Shown here piece after piece: positions 43,838 through 52,874 of a stretch of 64,000 bases of DNA (position 1 is the first letter of the stretch; each line of letters starts with the position of its first letter). Location: positions 3,844,001-3,908,000 of the forward strand of contig NZ_CP162023.1 of NCBI RefSeq assembly GCF_041320275.1, written 5' to 3'. A program made the translations under genes and the position numbers. The notes below the pieces were generated by a model that saw only the letters and a program-made list of their open reading frames with translations, was not told where the DNA came from and did not search any database. This stretch comes from Mumia sp. Pv4-285. Lineage in GTDB: Bacteria > Actinomycetota > Actinomycetes > Propionibacteriales > Nocardioidaceae.

Positions 43838-45063
43838 CACGCCACTCCCATCAGGGTTGCCAGGTCGTCCGCGGGCGCGCCGTCGGCTGCGGGGCCGTCG
43901 TCGCCCGCGCCGCCCGCCCCGCTCGACGAAGCCGCCGTGGCGCGGTCGGCCTGGTTGCCCAGCCACGTGATCACGTCGCCGAGCGCATAGCAGGCGTCCT
44001 CGTACTCCGGGTTCTGTCCCGCCGCGAGGCCGCAGTACGCGGAGACGTAGGCGGGCTCGGTCAGCGTGCGGAACGTGCGGTCTGCCTTGCCCTTGATCGT
44101 GCCGCGGGTGTCGATCGTGCCCGTGGTCGGGTTGTAGGCCGTCGCCAGGTTCGACAGAGCCTGCGGGCCCTTCTCGAGGAGAGCCGCGAGATCCTTGCGC
44201 TGCGACGCCAAGGACTTCGTGATGTCGGCGAGGCCGTCGACGTTCTTGCGCAGGCTCGCGCGGTTCTCGGCGACGTAGCCCTGGACCATTCCCAGGGCGG
44301 AGGCCAGCTCGCGCAGCGCGAGCTGGAGGTCGTCGCGCTCCCCGGAGAGGACGTCGCTGACCGACGCCAGGCTGGCGTTGAACGACCGCACGCTCGCGTC
44401 GTTCGTCTCGAGCGCCTGGACGAAGCGCTCGATCTTCTCCATCGACGAGAACAGCTCGTCCTTGGACCCGTCCGCGGTCGTGGTGAGCTTCGCCAGCGCG
44501 GCGATGCTGCGCCGGATCTCTGCGCCGCGCCCGTCGAGGTTGTCGGCGGTGGTCGAGAGGAGGTTGCTGAGCGCGCCGTCCTTGTTGGCACCCTCCGGAC
44601 CGAGGGCGGTGGCCACGCGGTCGAGCGCCTCGAAGGTCTCGTCGAGCTCGGTCGGGGTGGCCGCGCGCGTCTGGTCGAGGTGCGCACCGTCGGCCAGCTT
44701 CGCGCCGCCGGCGTAGGCCGGGGTCAGCTGGACGAACCTGTCGCCGACGACCGACGGCGAGACGATGACGGCCTTCACGTCCTCAGGGACGTCGTACTCC
44801 GCGTCCCACGCCAGGCGGACCCGGACGCTCGACCCCTGCGGCGTGATCGACTCGACCGTGCCGACGTCGACGCCGAGGATGCGGACCTTCGAGCCCTCGT
44901 ACAACGAGACCGTCCGGTCGAACTCGACCGTCGCAGTGCGCTGCTCCGACCGCGGCACCAGGACCACCACGAGCGCCGCGATCAGCGCCAGGACGCCGAC
45001 CACCACGACGATCTCGACGATCCGGCGGCTCACACGCGGGCCGCGGGTGACGTTGGCGCTCAC
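43837..45063 (-). CDS. mceD: Mce family protein D
   Basis: A 408-residue Mce protein with an N-terminal helix (IVEIVVVVGVLALIAALVVV), an MCE domain (GSKVRILGVDVGTVESITP, near residue 60) and a helical tunnel region. Near the C-terminus, YCGLAAGQNPEYEDACYALG has two cysteines that may pair. A disordered Gly/Ala/Asp tail follows. It starts with GTG at 45061-45063, overlapping mceC by 4 bases. Confidence 0.93.
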   Translation of the reverse strand: MSANVTRGPRVSRRIVEIVVVVGVLALIAALVVVLVPRSEQRTATVEFDRTVSLYEGSKVRILGVDVGTVESITPQGSSVRVRLAWDAEYDVPEDVKAVIVSPSVVGDRFVQLTPAYAGGAKLADGAHLDQTRAATPTELDETFEALDRVATALGPEGANKDGALSNLLSTTADNLDGRGAEIRRSIAALAKLTTTADGSKDELFSSMEKIERFVQALETNDASVRSFNASLASVSDVLSGERDDLQLALRELASALGMVQGYVAENRASLRKNVDGLADITKSLASQRKDLAALLEKGPQALSNLATAYNPTTGTIDTRGTIKGKADRTFRTLTEPAYVSAYCGLAAGQNPEYEDACYALGDVITWLGNQADRATAASSSGAGGAGDDGPAADGAPADDLATLMGVA

Positions 45064-46043
45064 AGTCCCTCCTGAAGGCCCAGGATGCTCAGCAGGTTGT
45101 AGATGAAGCCGTCGAGCCACGGACCGTTGGCGCTGTTGGAGGCGACCATCGAGTAGAACGCCGGCAGCTGCCGGATCGCCGACTCGATGTTCTCCTCGTT
45201 GTCCTGAAGCACCTTCACGACGCCGGCGAGACGGTCGAGCGCCGGCCCGAGGTCCTCGCGGGTGTCGCCGATGAGCTTCTCGATCTCGTCCGACATCCGG
45301 GTCACCCCGACCAGGACGTCGTGGATCGCCTGTCGACGTGCGGTCAGCGCCTCGAAGAGGACACCGCCGTCCTCGAACAGCGTGACGACCTCGGAGTTAC
45401 GGTCGGCCAGGACGCCCGAGATGCCGTCGATGTTCTCGAGCAGCGTCTTGATCTCCTTGTCGCGCGCGGCGAGGTTCTCCGAGAGCTGCGTGACTCCGGT
45501 GACGGCGCGCTGGAACTCCTCGGGCGTCTTCTCGGTGACCTCGCCGAGCGTGCGCATCGCGTGGGCGAGCTGGTCGGTGTCGATCTCCTGGGTCGTCTCG
45601 CTGAGGTCGGAGAAGGCCTGGACGATGTCGTACGGCGGAGTCGTGCGCGAGGCCGGGATGACGGCTCCTTCGTCGAGGGTGCCACCGCCGGCAGGGTCGA
45701 GGGCGACGTACATCGTGCCGAGCAACGTCTTGATGCGGACGGAGGCGCTCGTCTGGGACCCGAGGCGGTCACGTTCCTTCTTCATCCGGAACGACACCCG
45801 CACCTTGTTGCCGCGCAGCTCGAGGTCGTCGACCTCGCCCACGAGGACCCCTGCCATCCGCACGTCGTCGCCCTTCTTCAGTCCACCGACCTCGGTGAAC
45901 TCGGCCGCGTACTTCGGGCCGCTGCCCACGACCGGCAGCCGGCTCGCCTGGCTGGCGAGAACGAGGAACGTCGCGATCACGAGGAGTCCGACCAGGCCCA
46001 CGAGGACCGGGTTGCGATCGCGGAACGGCTTCACCGCGCGCAT
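45060..46043 (-). CDS. mceC: Mce family protein C
   Basis: A 327-residue Mce protein, the shortest of the six. It has an N-terminal membrane helix (VLVGLVGLLVIATFLVLA), an MCE domain with GDDVRMAGVLVGEVDDLEL, and a helical region ending ILGLQEGL. It starts MRAVKPFRDRNPV at ATG 46041-46043 and overlaps mceB by 13 bases. Confidence 0.93.
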   Translation of the reverse strand: MRAVKPFRDRNPVLVGLVGLLVIATFLVLASQASRLPVVGSGPKYAAEFTEVGGLKKGDDVRMAGVLVGEVDDLELRGNKVRVSFRMKKERDRLGSQTSASVRIKTLLGTMYVALDPAGGGTLDEGAVIPASRTTPPYDIVQAFSDLSETTQEIDTDQLAHAMRTLGEVTEKTPEEFQRAVTGVTQLSENLAARDKEIKTLLENIDGISGVLADRNSEVVTLFEDGGVLFEALTARRQAIHDVLVGVTRMSDEIEKLIGDTREDLGPALDRLAGVVKVLQDNEENIESAIRQLPAFYSMVASNSANGPWLDGFIYNLLSILGLQEGL

Positions 46044-47137
46044 CGGCTCACCCCCGCCCCGGTCACCGTGACGCGTTTCGTCGTCTTGAACGGCCGGGCC
46101 TTCTCCCACCCCGGCACACCGCTCAGGCTCGGCATCCTGCCGTCCACGCCGACGTCGCAGACGTAGAAGTTGAAGAACGACCCGTACTGGCCCGTCCGCC
46201 CGATCCGGTCGATCTTGACCGGCAGGATCTGCAACGTGCTGTCGAGGGCCTTGCGCGCCTTCTTGGTGCCGATCTCGTCGGTCAGGTCACGCAGGTGCGA
46301 GATGTCCTGGGTCAGGTCGGGTCGGACGTCGGTCAGCAGGCTCGCGGTCTCCGAGGTCAGCGAGGCGATGTCGTCGAGCGACCCCGTCAGCACGCCTCGA
46401 TCGTCCTTCAGCCCGCTGATCAGCTGCTGCAACGTCGAGATGGTGGTCGACAGCTCCTCGTCCCGGTCGTTGAAGGACTTGAGGACCGTCGTCAGGTTCG
46501 AGATGACAGAACCGATCAGGTCATCACGGTCGGCCAGCGTCTGCGTCAGCGACGCCGTGTGACCGAGCAGGGACTCGACCGTGCCGCTCTCTCCCTGGAA
46601 GACCTGGATGAGCTCGTACGCGAGCTGGTTGGTGTCGTCGGGCGAGAGCGCCTGGAAGAGCGGCTTGAAGCCGCCGAAGAGGACGGTCAGGTCGAGGGCG
46701 GGCTGCGTGCGGTTCATCGGGATGGTCTCTCCCGGCTCGAGCCGGGCGCTCGAGCCCTCGGCGCCCTCGGTCAACGACAGGTAGCGCTGCCCGATCATGT
46801 TGCGGTAGCGCAGGGTCGCGAGCGTGCTCTCGGTGAGGTCGATCGATCGGTCGACGGTGAACGTCACCTCGGCCGTGGAGTCGGAGTGCATCCGGACGTC
46901 GTCCACGGTGCCGACGCGTACGCCGGCGATGCGGACGTCGTCGCCCTTCACGAGGCTGGTCACGTCGGCGAACTCGGCCTTGTACTGGTGGGTGTCGATG
47001 AACGACCGGTTGCCGATGACCACGGCGAGGAGCCCCGTCAGGAGCCCGGTGACCACGAGGAACACCAGCAGCCGGGCGAGGGCTCCGGCCGTCTTCCGGT
47101 CGAGCCGAGGATCGAGGGTGCGGCGGCGCCTGGTCAT
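46031..47137 (-). CDS. mceB: Mce family protein B
   Basis: A 368-residue Mce protein. A membrane helix (LLVFLVVTGLLTGLLAVVI) precedes the MCE domain (GDDVRIAGVRVGTVDDVRM) and a long helical segment. The C-terminal part carries a cysteine pair (FNFYVCDVG and VSRCAR). Its start overlaps mceA by 4 bases. Confidence 0.93.
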   Translation of the reverse strand: MTRRRRTLDPRLDRKTAGALARLLVFLVVTGLLTGLLAVVIGNRSFIDTHQYKAEFADVTSLVKGDDVRIAGVRVGTVDDVRMHSDSTAEVTFTVDRSIDLTESTLATLRYRNMIGQRYLSLTEGAEGSSARLEPGETIPMNRTQPALDLTVLFGGFKPLFQALSPDDTNQLAYELIQVFQGESGTVESLLGHTASLTQTLADRDDLIGSVISNLTTVLKSFNDRDEELSTTISTLQQLISGLKDDRGVLTGSLDDIASLTSETASLLTDVRPDLTQDISHLRDLTDEIGTKKARKALDSTLQILPVKIDRIGRTGQYGSFFNFYVCDVGVDGRMPSLSGVPGWEKARPFKTTKRVTVTGAGVSRCAR

Positions 47138-48450
47138 CCGAGCGTCACCTCCGCCCCGCGCAGCACCGGACCGGCGAGAGCCTGAGCGACCTCAGGCACG
47201 TCCTTCGGCTCGACGCCGAGCGTCGACGCGAGCAGCGCATCGATCTGCTCCGCCTCGGCCTGCGAGCCCGCCGGGCTGAGGGCGCTCGGCGACACGAGCG
47301 GCTTCGTCTTGCCGAGCGACCCCGAGATGCCGAGCTGTCGGAGCAGCGCGTTGCTCATCCCGGGTGCCGGCGTGCCGGCGTCGTACGGCGCCTTGGGCAG
47401 CGACGCACAGGTCGGGTCGAGCGCGCTGGACCCACCGGTCGCCGGCGGCAGCTCTCCGGCGTCCGCCCTCGTGTACGCCCGGGGCGAGCGAGCAGCGAAC
47501 TCGACGGTCGCGTGCGCGCGGTGGTCCCGGAACGCCGAGTCGATGCCGGGCTTGAGGCGGTCGATGCCCAGGAGTACGCACCCGATCGTGGGCGCGTACT
47601 CCGCGAAGAGCTCCAGCGTCGGCTGGGACTGCTTCGAGAGCGTGATGAAGTCCTGGCCGGACCGGTCGAGGAAGGCGTCGGCGGTCGTCGCGAACGCGGC
47701 GGTCTCGACGAACAGCGCCTGCAGCTGCGCCTTGCGGGCGGTGAGCGTGTTGCCGGTGACGACGGCGTTGCGCAGGGTCTCCCCCACCTCCGGCATCACG
47801 TCGGCGTACGTCTGGGCCGTCTCGCCGAGCAGCGTGATGTCCTCGACGATGCGCGGCGCCAGCGGGGTGATCTTCTGGAGGTAGCCCTCCAGCGTCTCGA
47901 GCGTCTCGCCGATCGCCTCGCCCTGGCCGTCGAGCGCCTCGGACAGCGCCGTCAGCGTGAACGACAGGTCGGCGGGGTTGAGCGCCGTCAGGATCGGGTC
48001 CAGGTCGATCAGGAGGTTCTCGACCTCGGCCGGCAGGTCCGCCTGCACGATGACGTCGCCGGACTCGATCGGGGTGCCGGCCGAGCTCGACACCGGCTGC
48101 AGGTCGACGAACTTCTCGCCGAACAGCGTCTTGGGCACGATGAGCGCCTCTACGTCGGAAGGGATCAAGGGCTGGTAGTCGGGGTCGATCATCAGGTGGA
48201 TCGTGGCCGCGCCGGCGTCCGAGCTGATCTCGGAGACGCGGCCGACGATCACGCCGCGGAGCTTCACGTCGGCGTTGCGGTTGAGCTGCAGGCCGACGTT
48301 CTCGCTGCGGATCGTGACCGGCACGTCGCCGGAGAACTGCTTGGTGAAGACCGCGTACGTCGCGTACACGGCGCCGATCATGAGGGCCAGCATGATGATG
48401 CCGAGCGTGCGGACGGCCCCGGGGCGGTCGAGAGCAGGGGTGCGCGCCAT
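47134..48450 (-). CDS. mceA: Mce family protein A
   Basis: A 438-residue Mce protein, first of the six subunits and probably the tip of the tunnel. The membrane helix (LGIIMLALMIGAVYATYAV) precedes an MCE domain (NADVKLRGVIVGRVSEISS, near residue 60), helices, and a Pro/Ser-rich C-terminal third with a cysteine (LDPTCASLP). The ATG at 48448-48450 overlaps the yrbE4B-like stop by one base. Confidence 0.93.
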   Translation of the reverse strand: MARTPALDRPGAVRTLGIIMLALMIGAVYATYAVFTKQFSGDVPVTIRSENVGLQLNRNADVKLRGVIVGRVSEISSDAGAATIHLMIDPDYQPLIPSDVEALIVPKTLFGEKFVDLQPVSSSAGTPIESGDVIVQADLPAEVENLLIDLDPILTALNPADLSFTLTALSEALDGQGEAIGETLETLEGYLQKITPLAPRIVEDITLLGETAQTYADVMPEVGETLRNAVVTGNTLTARKAQLQALFVETAAFATTADAFLDRSGQDFITLSKQSQPTLELFAEYAPTIGCVLLGIDRLKPGIDSAFRDHRAHATVEFAARSPRAYTRADAGELPPATGGSSALDPTCASLPKAPYDAGTPAPGMSNALLRQLGISGSLGKTKPLVSPSALSPAGSQAEAEQIDALLASTLGVEPKDVPEVAQALAGPVLRGAEVTLG

Positions 48451-49277
48451 CAGCCGGCCAACCTCACCGTCGTCGTCGTCCCCCAGATCGCCATCGACAT
48501 CAGGAGGTCGACGACGTTGATCATCACGATGGACGTCCTCACGGCACGGCCGACGGCGACGCCCACGCCGACGGGTCCACCGGAGGCGTAGTAGCCGTAG
48601 TAGCAGTGGATGAGGATGACCAGGACGGCGAAGACGATCACCTTGACGAACGACCACAGCACGTCCTCGGGCGGGAGGAACAGCGTGAAGTAGTGCTCGT
48701 ACGTGCCGACGCTCTGGCCGTAGATGCCCGTGACCGTCAGCCGGGTCGCGAAGTACGAGGCCATCAGGCCGACGACGTACAGCGGGACGATCGCGACCAT
48801 GCCGGCGATCACCCGCGTCGTCACGAGGTACGGGAGGGACGGGATCGCCATCACCTCGAGCGCGTCGACCTCCTCGGAGATCCGCATCGCGCCCAGCTGT
48901 GCGGTGAATCCGCAGCCGACCGTCGCCGCGAGCGCGATGCCTGCCACCAGGGGTGCGATCTCGCGGGTGTTGAAGTACGCGGAGAAGAAGCCCGAGAAGG
49001 CGCTCGTGCCGAGCTGGTCGAGAGCGGTGAACCCCTGGAGGCCGACCTCGGTGCCGGTGAAGTACGACATCGCGGTGATGACGCCGACCGTCCCGCCGAT
49101 GACGGCGAGGGCGCCCTGGCCGAAGGTCACCGTCACGAGGAGCCTGAGGACCTCGCGCGGGTAGTGCACGAGCGTGCGTGGGATCCACGCGAGCACCCGC
49201 AGGTAGAACGCGAGGTGGCGCCCCAGGGTGTCGATGCCGCCGAGGGGTCGCTGGTAGAGAGCCTTCACGTCAGCCAT
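48450..49277 (-). CDS. MlaE/YrbE-type permease B of the Mce transporter
   Basis: A 275-residue integral membrane protein of the MlaE family with five to six helices. Conserved stretches are GFTAQLGAMRISEEVDALEV, the cytosolic coupling helix that meets the ATPase, and VMAIPSLPYLVTTRVIAG. Together with permease A it forms the transmembrane channel. It is directly followed by mceA and preceded by permease A with a one-base gap. Confidence 0.94.
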   Translation of the reverse strand: MADVKALYQRPLGGIDTLGRHLAFYLRVLAWIPRTLVHYPREVLRLLVTVTFGQGALAVIGGTVGVITAMSYFTGTEVGLQGFTALDQLGTSAFSGFFSAYFNTREIAPLVAGIALAATVGCGFTAQLGAMRISEEVDALEVMAIPSLPYLVTTRVIAGMVAIVPLYVVGLMASYFATRLTVTGIYGQSVGTYEHYFTLFLPPEDVLWSFVKVIVFAVLVILIHCYYGYYASGGPVGVGVAVGRAVRTSIVMINVVDLLMSMAIWGTTTTVRLAG

Positions 49278-49278
49278 G

Positions 49279-50058
49279 TCACAACGCCTTCGCCGGGACG
49301 AGCTGGAAGTACAGCGCGCTCATCACGAAGTTCGCGAGGAAGAGCAGCAGGAAGGTGATGACCACCGCCTCGTTGACGGCCTGACCGACCCCGCGCGGGC
49401 CGCCGTCGGCGTGCATGCCCTTGTACGCGGCGACGATCGCCGCGATGAACCCGAACACGAGGGCCTTCGCCATCCCCTGATAGAGGTCTGCGGTCTGCGC
49501 GAGCGCGGTGAAGGAGGCGAGGTACGCGCCGGGCGTGCCTCCTTGCAGCACGACGTTGAACGCGTAGCCGCCGATCACCCCGACGACGCTCACCAGGCCG
49601 TTGAGGAAGACGGCGACGAGCATGCATGCCAAGACTCGAGGCACGACCAGGCGCTGGATCGGGTCGATGCCGAGCACCATCATGGCGTCGAGCTCTTCGC
49701 GGATCTTGCGCGCGCCGAGATCTGCCGCGATCGCCGAGCCGCCGGCACCGGCGACCAGCAGCGCGGTCGCGATCGGCCCGGCCTCACGGACGACGGCCAG
49801 CACCGCAGCCGATCCGGCGAACGACTGGGCGCCGAACTGCTGGATGAGGCTGCCGGCCTGCAGCGCGATCACGGCGCCGAACGGGATGGCCACGAGCGCC
49901 GTCGGGATGATCGTCACCGAGGCGATGAACCACGCCTGCTGGATGAACTCGCGGACCTGGAATGGTCGCCGGAAGATGCCCAGGACGACGTCGGCCCCGA
50001 ACGCGAAGAGCTTGCCGGCCGTCGCGAGAGGTGCAGTGACGAGGGTTGCGGCACTCAC
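49279..50058 (-). CDS. MlaE/YrbE-type permease A of the Mce transporter
   Basis: A 259-residue MlaE-family permease. It contains GGSAIAADLGARKIREELDA (coupling helix) and VLGIDPIQRLVVPRVLA, diagnostic of YrbE proteins. It starts with GTG at 50056-50058, overlapping the ATPase stop by 4 bases. Tight coupling of ATPase and permease suggests fixed stoichiometry. Confidence 0.94.
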   Translation of the reverse strand: MSAATLVTAPLATAGKLFAFGADVVLGIFRRPFQVREFIQQAWFIASVTIIPTALVAIPFGAVIALQAGSLIQQFGAQSFAGSAAVLAVVREAGPIATALLVAGAGGSAIAADLGARKIREELDAMMVLGIDPIQRLVVPRVLACMLVAVFLNGLVSVVGVIGGYAFNVVLQGGTPGAYLASFTALAQTADLYQGMAKALVFGFIAAIVAAYKGMHADGGPRGVGQAVNEAVVITFLLLFLANFVMSALYFQLVPAKAL

Positions 50059-51044
50059 GCCGCACCGCCGGACGAGACCGGCTGTCGCGCTGCGGCGGCA
50101 CCGAGCACGGTGCCGTCGTCGAGGAACGATCCGGGCGGGGGCGTGACGCCGTTGGCCACGCACCAGGCTCCCGGGGGTGCCTGGGTCGGGCGTGGGCGTC
50201 CGTCGGTGGGGAGGAGCTGGACCGGGATCGGCGGCAGCGGAGGCAGCGCGTCGTGGTCCTCCATCGCGAGCTCGTCGGCGTCCTTCTCCTCGCTCATGCC
50301 GATCGGGCCGATCGTCTGTGCGTTGAGGAACTGACGGACCGCGGGCTCTTCGCTGGACAGCAGCATCTCGCGGGGGCCGAACATCGCCAGGTGCCGGTGG
50401 AACAGCAGACCGATGTTGTCGGGCACCGTCCGTGCGGTGTTGATGTCGTGGGTGACGATGAGGAAGGTGGCCTCGATCTGGGCGTTGAGGTCGACGATCA
50501 GCTGGTTGATGAACGCCGTACGGACCGGGTCGAGGCCGGAGTCCGGCTCGTCGAAGAGAACGATCTCGGGCTCGAGGACCAGCGCCCGCGCCAGCCCGGC
50601 GCGCTTGCGCATCCCGCCGGAGATCTCCGCCGGGAGCTTGTCCTCGGCGCCGACGAGGCCGACCATCGACATCTTCTCCATGACGATCTCGCGGATCTCG
50701 GTCTCGGTCTTGCGCGTGTGCTCGCGCAGGGGGAACGCCACGTTGTCGAACAGCGTCATCGAGCCGAACATCGCACCGTCCTGGAACAGGACGCCGAACA
50801 GCTTCCGGATGTCGTAGAGATCGCGTTCGCTGCACGTGGCGATGTCGGTGCCCTCGATGAAGATGTGGCCCTCGTCGGGCTTGAGGAGACCGATGAGCGC
50901 CTTCAGGAACACCGACTTGCCGGTGCCCGACGGGCCGAGCATCACGCTGATCTGTCCGGCGGGCAGCGTCAGCGAGACGTCACGCCAGATCGTTTGCTTG
51001 CCGAAGGACTTCGTCAGGCCTTCGACCCGTACCTCGACTCCCAT
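50055..51044 (-). CDS. Mce transporter ATPase (Mkl/MlaF type)
   Basis: A 329-residue ABC ATPase. Walker A is GPSGTGKS (near residue 37), the signature is ISGGMRKRAGLARAL, Walker B is IVLFDEPDSGLDP and the switch is IVTHD. After the core, a Pro-rich tail of about 70 residues (LPPLPPIPVQLLP) resembles the extension of mycobacterial Mkl. The ATG at 51042-51044 follows AAAGGAG. It heads the Mce operon. In Mycobacterium tuberculosis mkl also lies between rplL and rpoB, but apart from the mce operons. Confidence 0.95.
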   Translation of the reverse strand: MGVEVRVEGLTKSFGKQTIWRDVSLTLPAGQISVMLGPSGTGKSVFLKALIGLLKPDEGHIFIEGTDIATCSERDLYDIRKLFGVLFQDGAMFGSMTLFDNVAFPLREHTRKTETEIREIVMEKMSMVGLVGAEDKLPAEISGGMRKRAGLARALVLEPEIVLFDEPDSGLDPVRTAFINQLIVDLNAQIEATFLIVTHDINTARTVPDNIGLLFHRHLAMFGPREMLLSSEEPAVRQFLNAQTIGPIGMSEEKDADELAMEDHDALPPLPPIPVQLLPTDGRPRPTQAPPGAWCVANGVTPPPGSFLDDGTVLGAAAARQPVSSGGAA

Positions 51045-51067
51045 GAGCGAGACTCCTTTGGGGGACG

Positions 51068-51090
51068 GGCTCCCCGTCCGACGGGGAGCC
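51068..51090 (-). other. Hairpin between the surface-protein gene and the Mce operon
   Basis: A near-perfect palindrome with a 10-bp stem (GGCTCCCCGT / ACGGGGAGCC) and a 3-base loop lies 22 bases past the surface-protein stop and 24 bases before the ATPase start. It may end the upstream transcript or attenuate read-through into the Mce operon. Confidence 0.5.
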
Positions 51091-51111
51091 ACAAGGGGCC
51101 AGCAAGGTGTG

Positions 51112-52125
51112 TCAGGCCTGCGGACTTCGACGGCGGGACCGGACGGCGAGCGCCACGCGCCCGAGGGCCGCGAGGCCGAGGAGGGCGATGATGCCCACGC
51201 CGACCGGTGCGCCCGTCGCCGGGAGCGCCGTGGTCGTGTAGGGAGCGACGTCGGCGTCGTCGTCATCGCCCCCGTTGCCGTTGCCGTTGCCACCGTCCCC
51301 GTTGCCGTCGTCGTCGACGGGGGTCGTCGTCGGATCGATCACCGGCGGGTCTTCGCCGCCGGTCCCGCCGCCGTCACCGTCACCACCCGGCTCGGGGTCC
51401 GTCACTCCCCCGCCCGCGGCCGGCAGAGGGCACTCTGACTCCTCGCAGCCTTCGCCGACCGGAATCGTGCCGATGACCCGGGCCGCCCGCGTGTTGGCGT
51501 CGCGGGTGCACTTGAGGTCGGCCTTCGCGATCGAGCCCAGCACCGGCGGGTCCATCTCGGAGTGCAGCACGAAGGAGGGCGGCATCTGGACGTAGATCAG
51601 GCCGTTGCCCTCGGGGATCTCCGGGACGTCGATCGGCTCCACCTGGCCGGTGACCTTGATCGGCACCTCTTTGCCGGGGGTGAGCGTCACCCAGTTGGGC
51701 GCGACGAGGTTGCTGACCACCTTGGTCATGCTCTCGACGACCTCACCGCCCGGAGCGACTCCGTCGATCACCACGTCGGACGTCGCCGAGCCCTTGACCC
51801 GCTCGACCGCCATCGGACCCGTGAGACGGTCGACCAGCTTCACAGGAAGGAACAGCGTCAGGCTGGCGTCGGTCTGCGGCACGGTGTCGCCGGCAGCGAC
51901 GCTGTCGGGGAGGGTCGTCTCCGCAGTCACGTAGAACTGCTGCGGACCCTGGAGCGACGCGTCGACGATCGGGTTCGTCGCCTTGCACGTGTAGCCGACG
52001 CGCTCGACCCTCGCGTCGGCCGCGTGCGCGGCCGGAGCGGCGACCACCGCCAGGCCCCCGGCGATCAATCCGGCGGTGGCCACGAGTCCCGAGCCTCGAC
52101 GTGCTGCGGCAGCGCTGACGCGCAT
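51112..52125 (-). CDS. Secreted cell-wall protein with LPATG sorting signal
   Basis: A 337-residue exported protein. A signal peptide (cleavage likely after APAAHA, near residue 35) leads to a beta-rich domain of about 200 residues with cysteine pairs (YTCKAT ... LKCTRD; GEGCEESECP). A Gly/Asp/Pro/Asn spacer, low in complexity, spans about 235-295. The end is a sortase signal: LPATG, a hydrophobic helix and a basic tail (VRSRRRSPQA). No family is assigned. The ATG at 52123-52125 follows GGAGGGAGA. It probably is a substrate of the class E sortase at 39548-40261, an inference. Confidence 0.85.
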   Translation of the reverse strand: MRVSAAAARRGSGLVATAGLIAGGLAVVAAPAAHAADARVERVGYTCKATNPIVDASLQGPQQFYVTAETTLPDSVAAGDTVPQTDASLTLFLPVKLVDRLTGPMAVERVKGSATSDVVIDGVAPGGEVVESMTKVVSNLVAPNWVTLTPGKEVPIKVTGQVEPIDVPEIPEGNGLIYVQMPPSFVLHSEMDPPVLGSIAKADLKCTRDANTRAARVIGTIPVGEGCEESECPLPAAGGGVTDPEPGGDGDGGGTGGEDPPVIDPTTTPVDDDGNGDGGNGNGNGGDDDDADVAPYTTTALPATGAPVGVGIIALLGLAALGRVALAVRSRRRSPQA

Positions 52126-52351
52126 GCGGTTCTCCCTCCCAAGGAACCTCAACGTCCTGGCAGCCCACGCTTGCTACTCCCAGGTAATAACTGCGACTGT
52201 AACCAAAGTTTGCACTGTGACACAACCCACAGATGGCCCAATTCGGTCACAAGACCGTCACGCACCGGTGACGTGTCTCACAGCGGAATGCTACTCAGCA
52301 CGAACGCGCCTCCCGGGCGCGGCCTTCCGCTCGCGGCTCCCGCGGAGACGC

Positions 52352-52390
52352 AGAACGGGCGCCCACCCCGCAGGGGTGGACGCCCGTTCT
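52352..52390 (-). terminator. Terminator hairpin downstream of rplL
   Basis: An 18-bp stem with one mismatch (AGAACGGGCGCCCACCCC / GGGGTGGACGCCCGTTCT) and a GCA loop starts 40 bases past the rplL stop. No U-tract follows. The remainder of the gap 52126-52351 includes an AT-richer stretch (52180-52240) that may hold the surface-protein promoter; no clear -35/-10 pair was found. Confidence 0.8.
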
Positions 52391-52429
52391 CAGCAGCAGG
52401 TGCTGCTCAGGTTCACACGGAGTGCAACA

Positions 52430-52819
52430 TCACTTGAGGGTGATGGTGGCGCCGGCGGCCTCGAGGGCCTCCTTGGCCTTCTCCGCGGCCTCCTTGTTGA
52501 CACCCTCGAGGATGGCCTTCGGCGCACCCTCGACGAGGTCCTTGGCCTCCTTGAGGCCGAGGCTCGTGAGTGCACGAACCTCCTTGATGACCTGGATCTT
52601 CTTGTCGCCGGCCGACTCGAGGACGACGTCGAACTCGTCCTTCTCCTCGGCAGCAGCGGCCTCGCCGGCGCCGCCGGCAGCCGGAGCGGCGGCAACCGCG
52701 ACCGGAGCGGCAGCGGTGACGTCGAAGGTGTCCTCGAACTGCTTCACGAACTCGCTGAGCTCAAGAAGGGTCATCTCCTTGAACGCGTCGAGCAGGTCCT
52801 CGGTGCTGAGCTTCGCCAT
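52430..52819 (-). CDS. rplL: 50S ribosomal protein L7/L12 (bL12)
   Basis: A 129-residue L7/L12 of the ribosomal stalk, which recruits translational GTPases. The N-terminal dimerisation domain ([16 protein letters not shown]), an Ala/Gly/Pro hinge (about 37-58) and the C-terminal factor-binding domain ([20 protein letters not shown]) are in order. It follows rplJ by 55 bases and ends in a terminator. Confidence 0.98.
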   Translation of the reverse strand: MAKLSTEDLLDAFKEMTLLELSEFVKQFEDTFDVTAAAPVAVAAAPAAGGAGEAAAAEEKDEFDVVLESAGDKKIQVIKEVRALTSLGLKEAKDLVEGAPKAILEGVNKEAAEKAKEALEAAGATITLK

Positions 52820-52874
52820 GGTTGGCGTCCTTCCTGTTGGGGACCCCGAGGGGGGTCGGATACGTGATCGGGCC

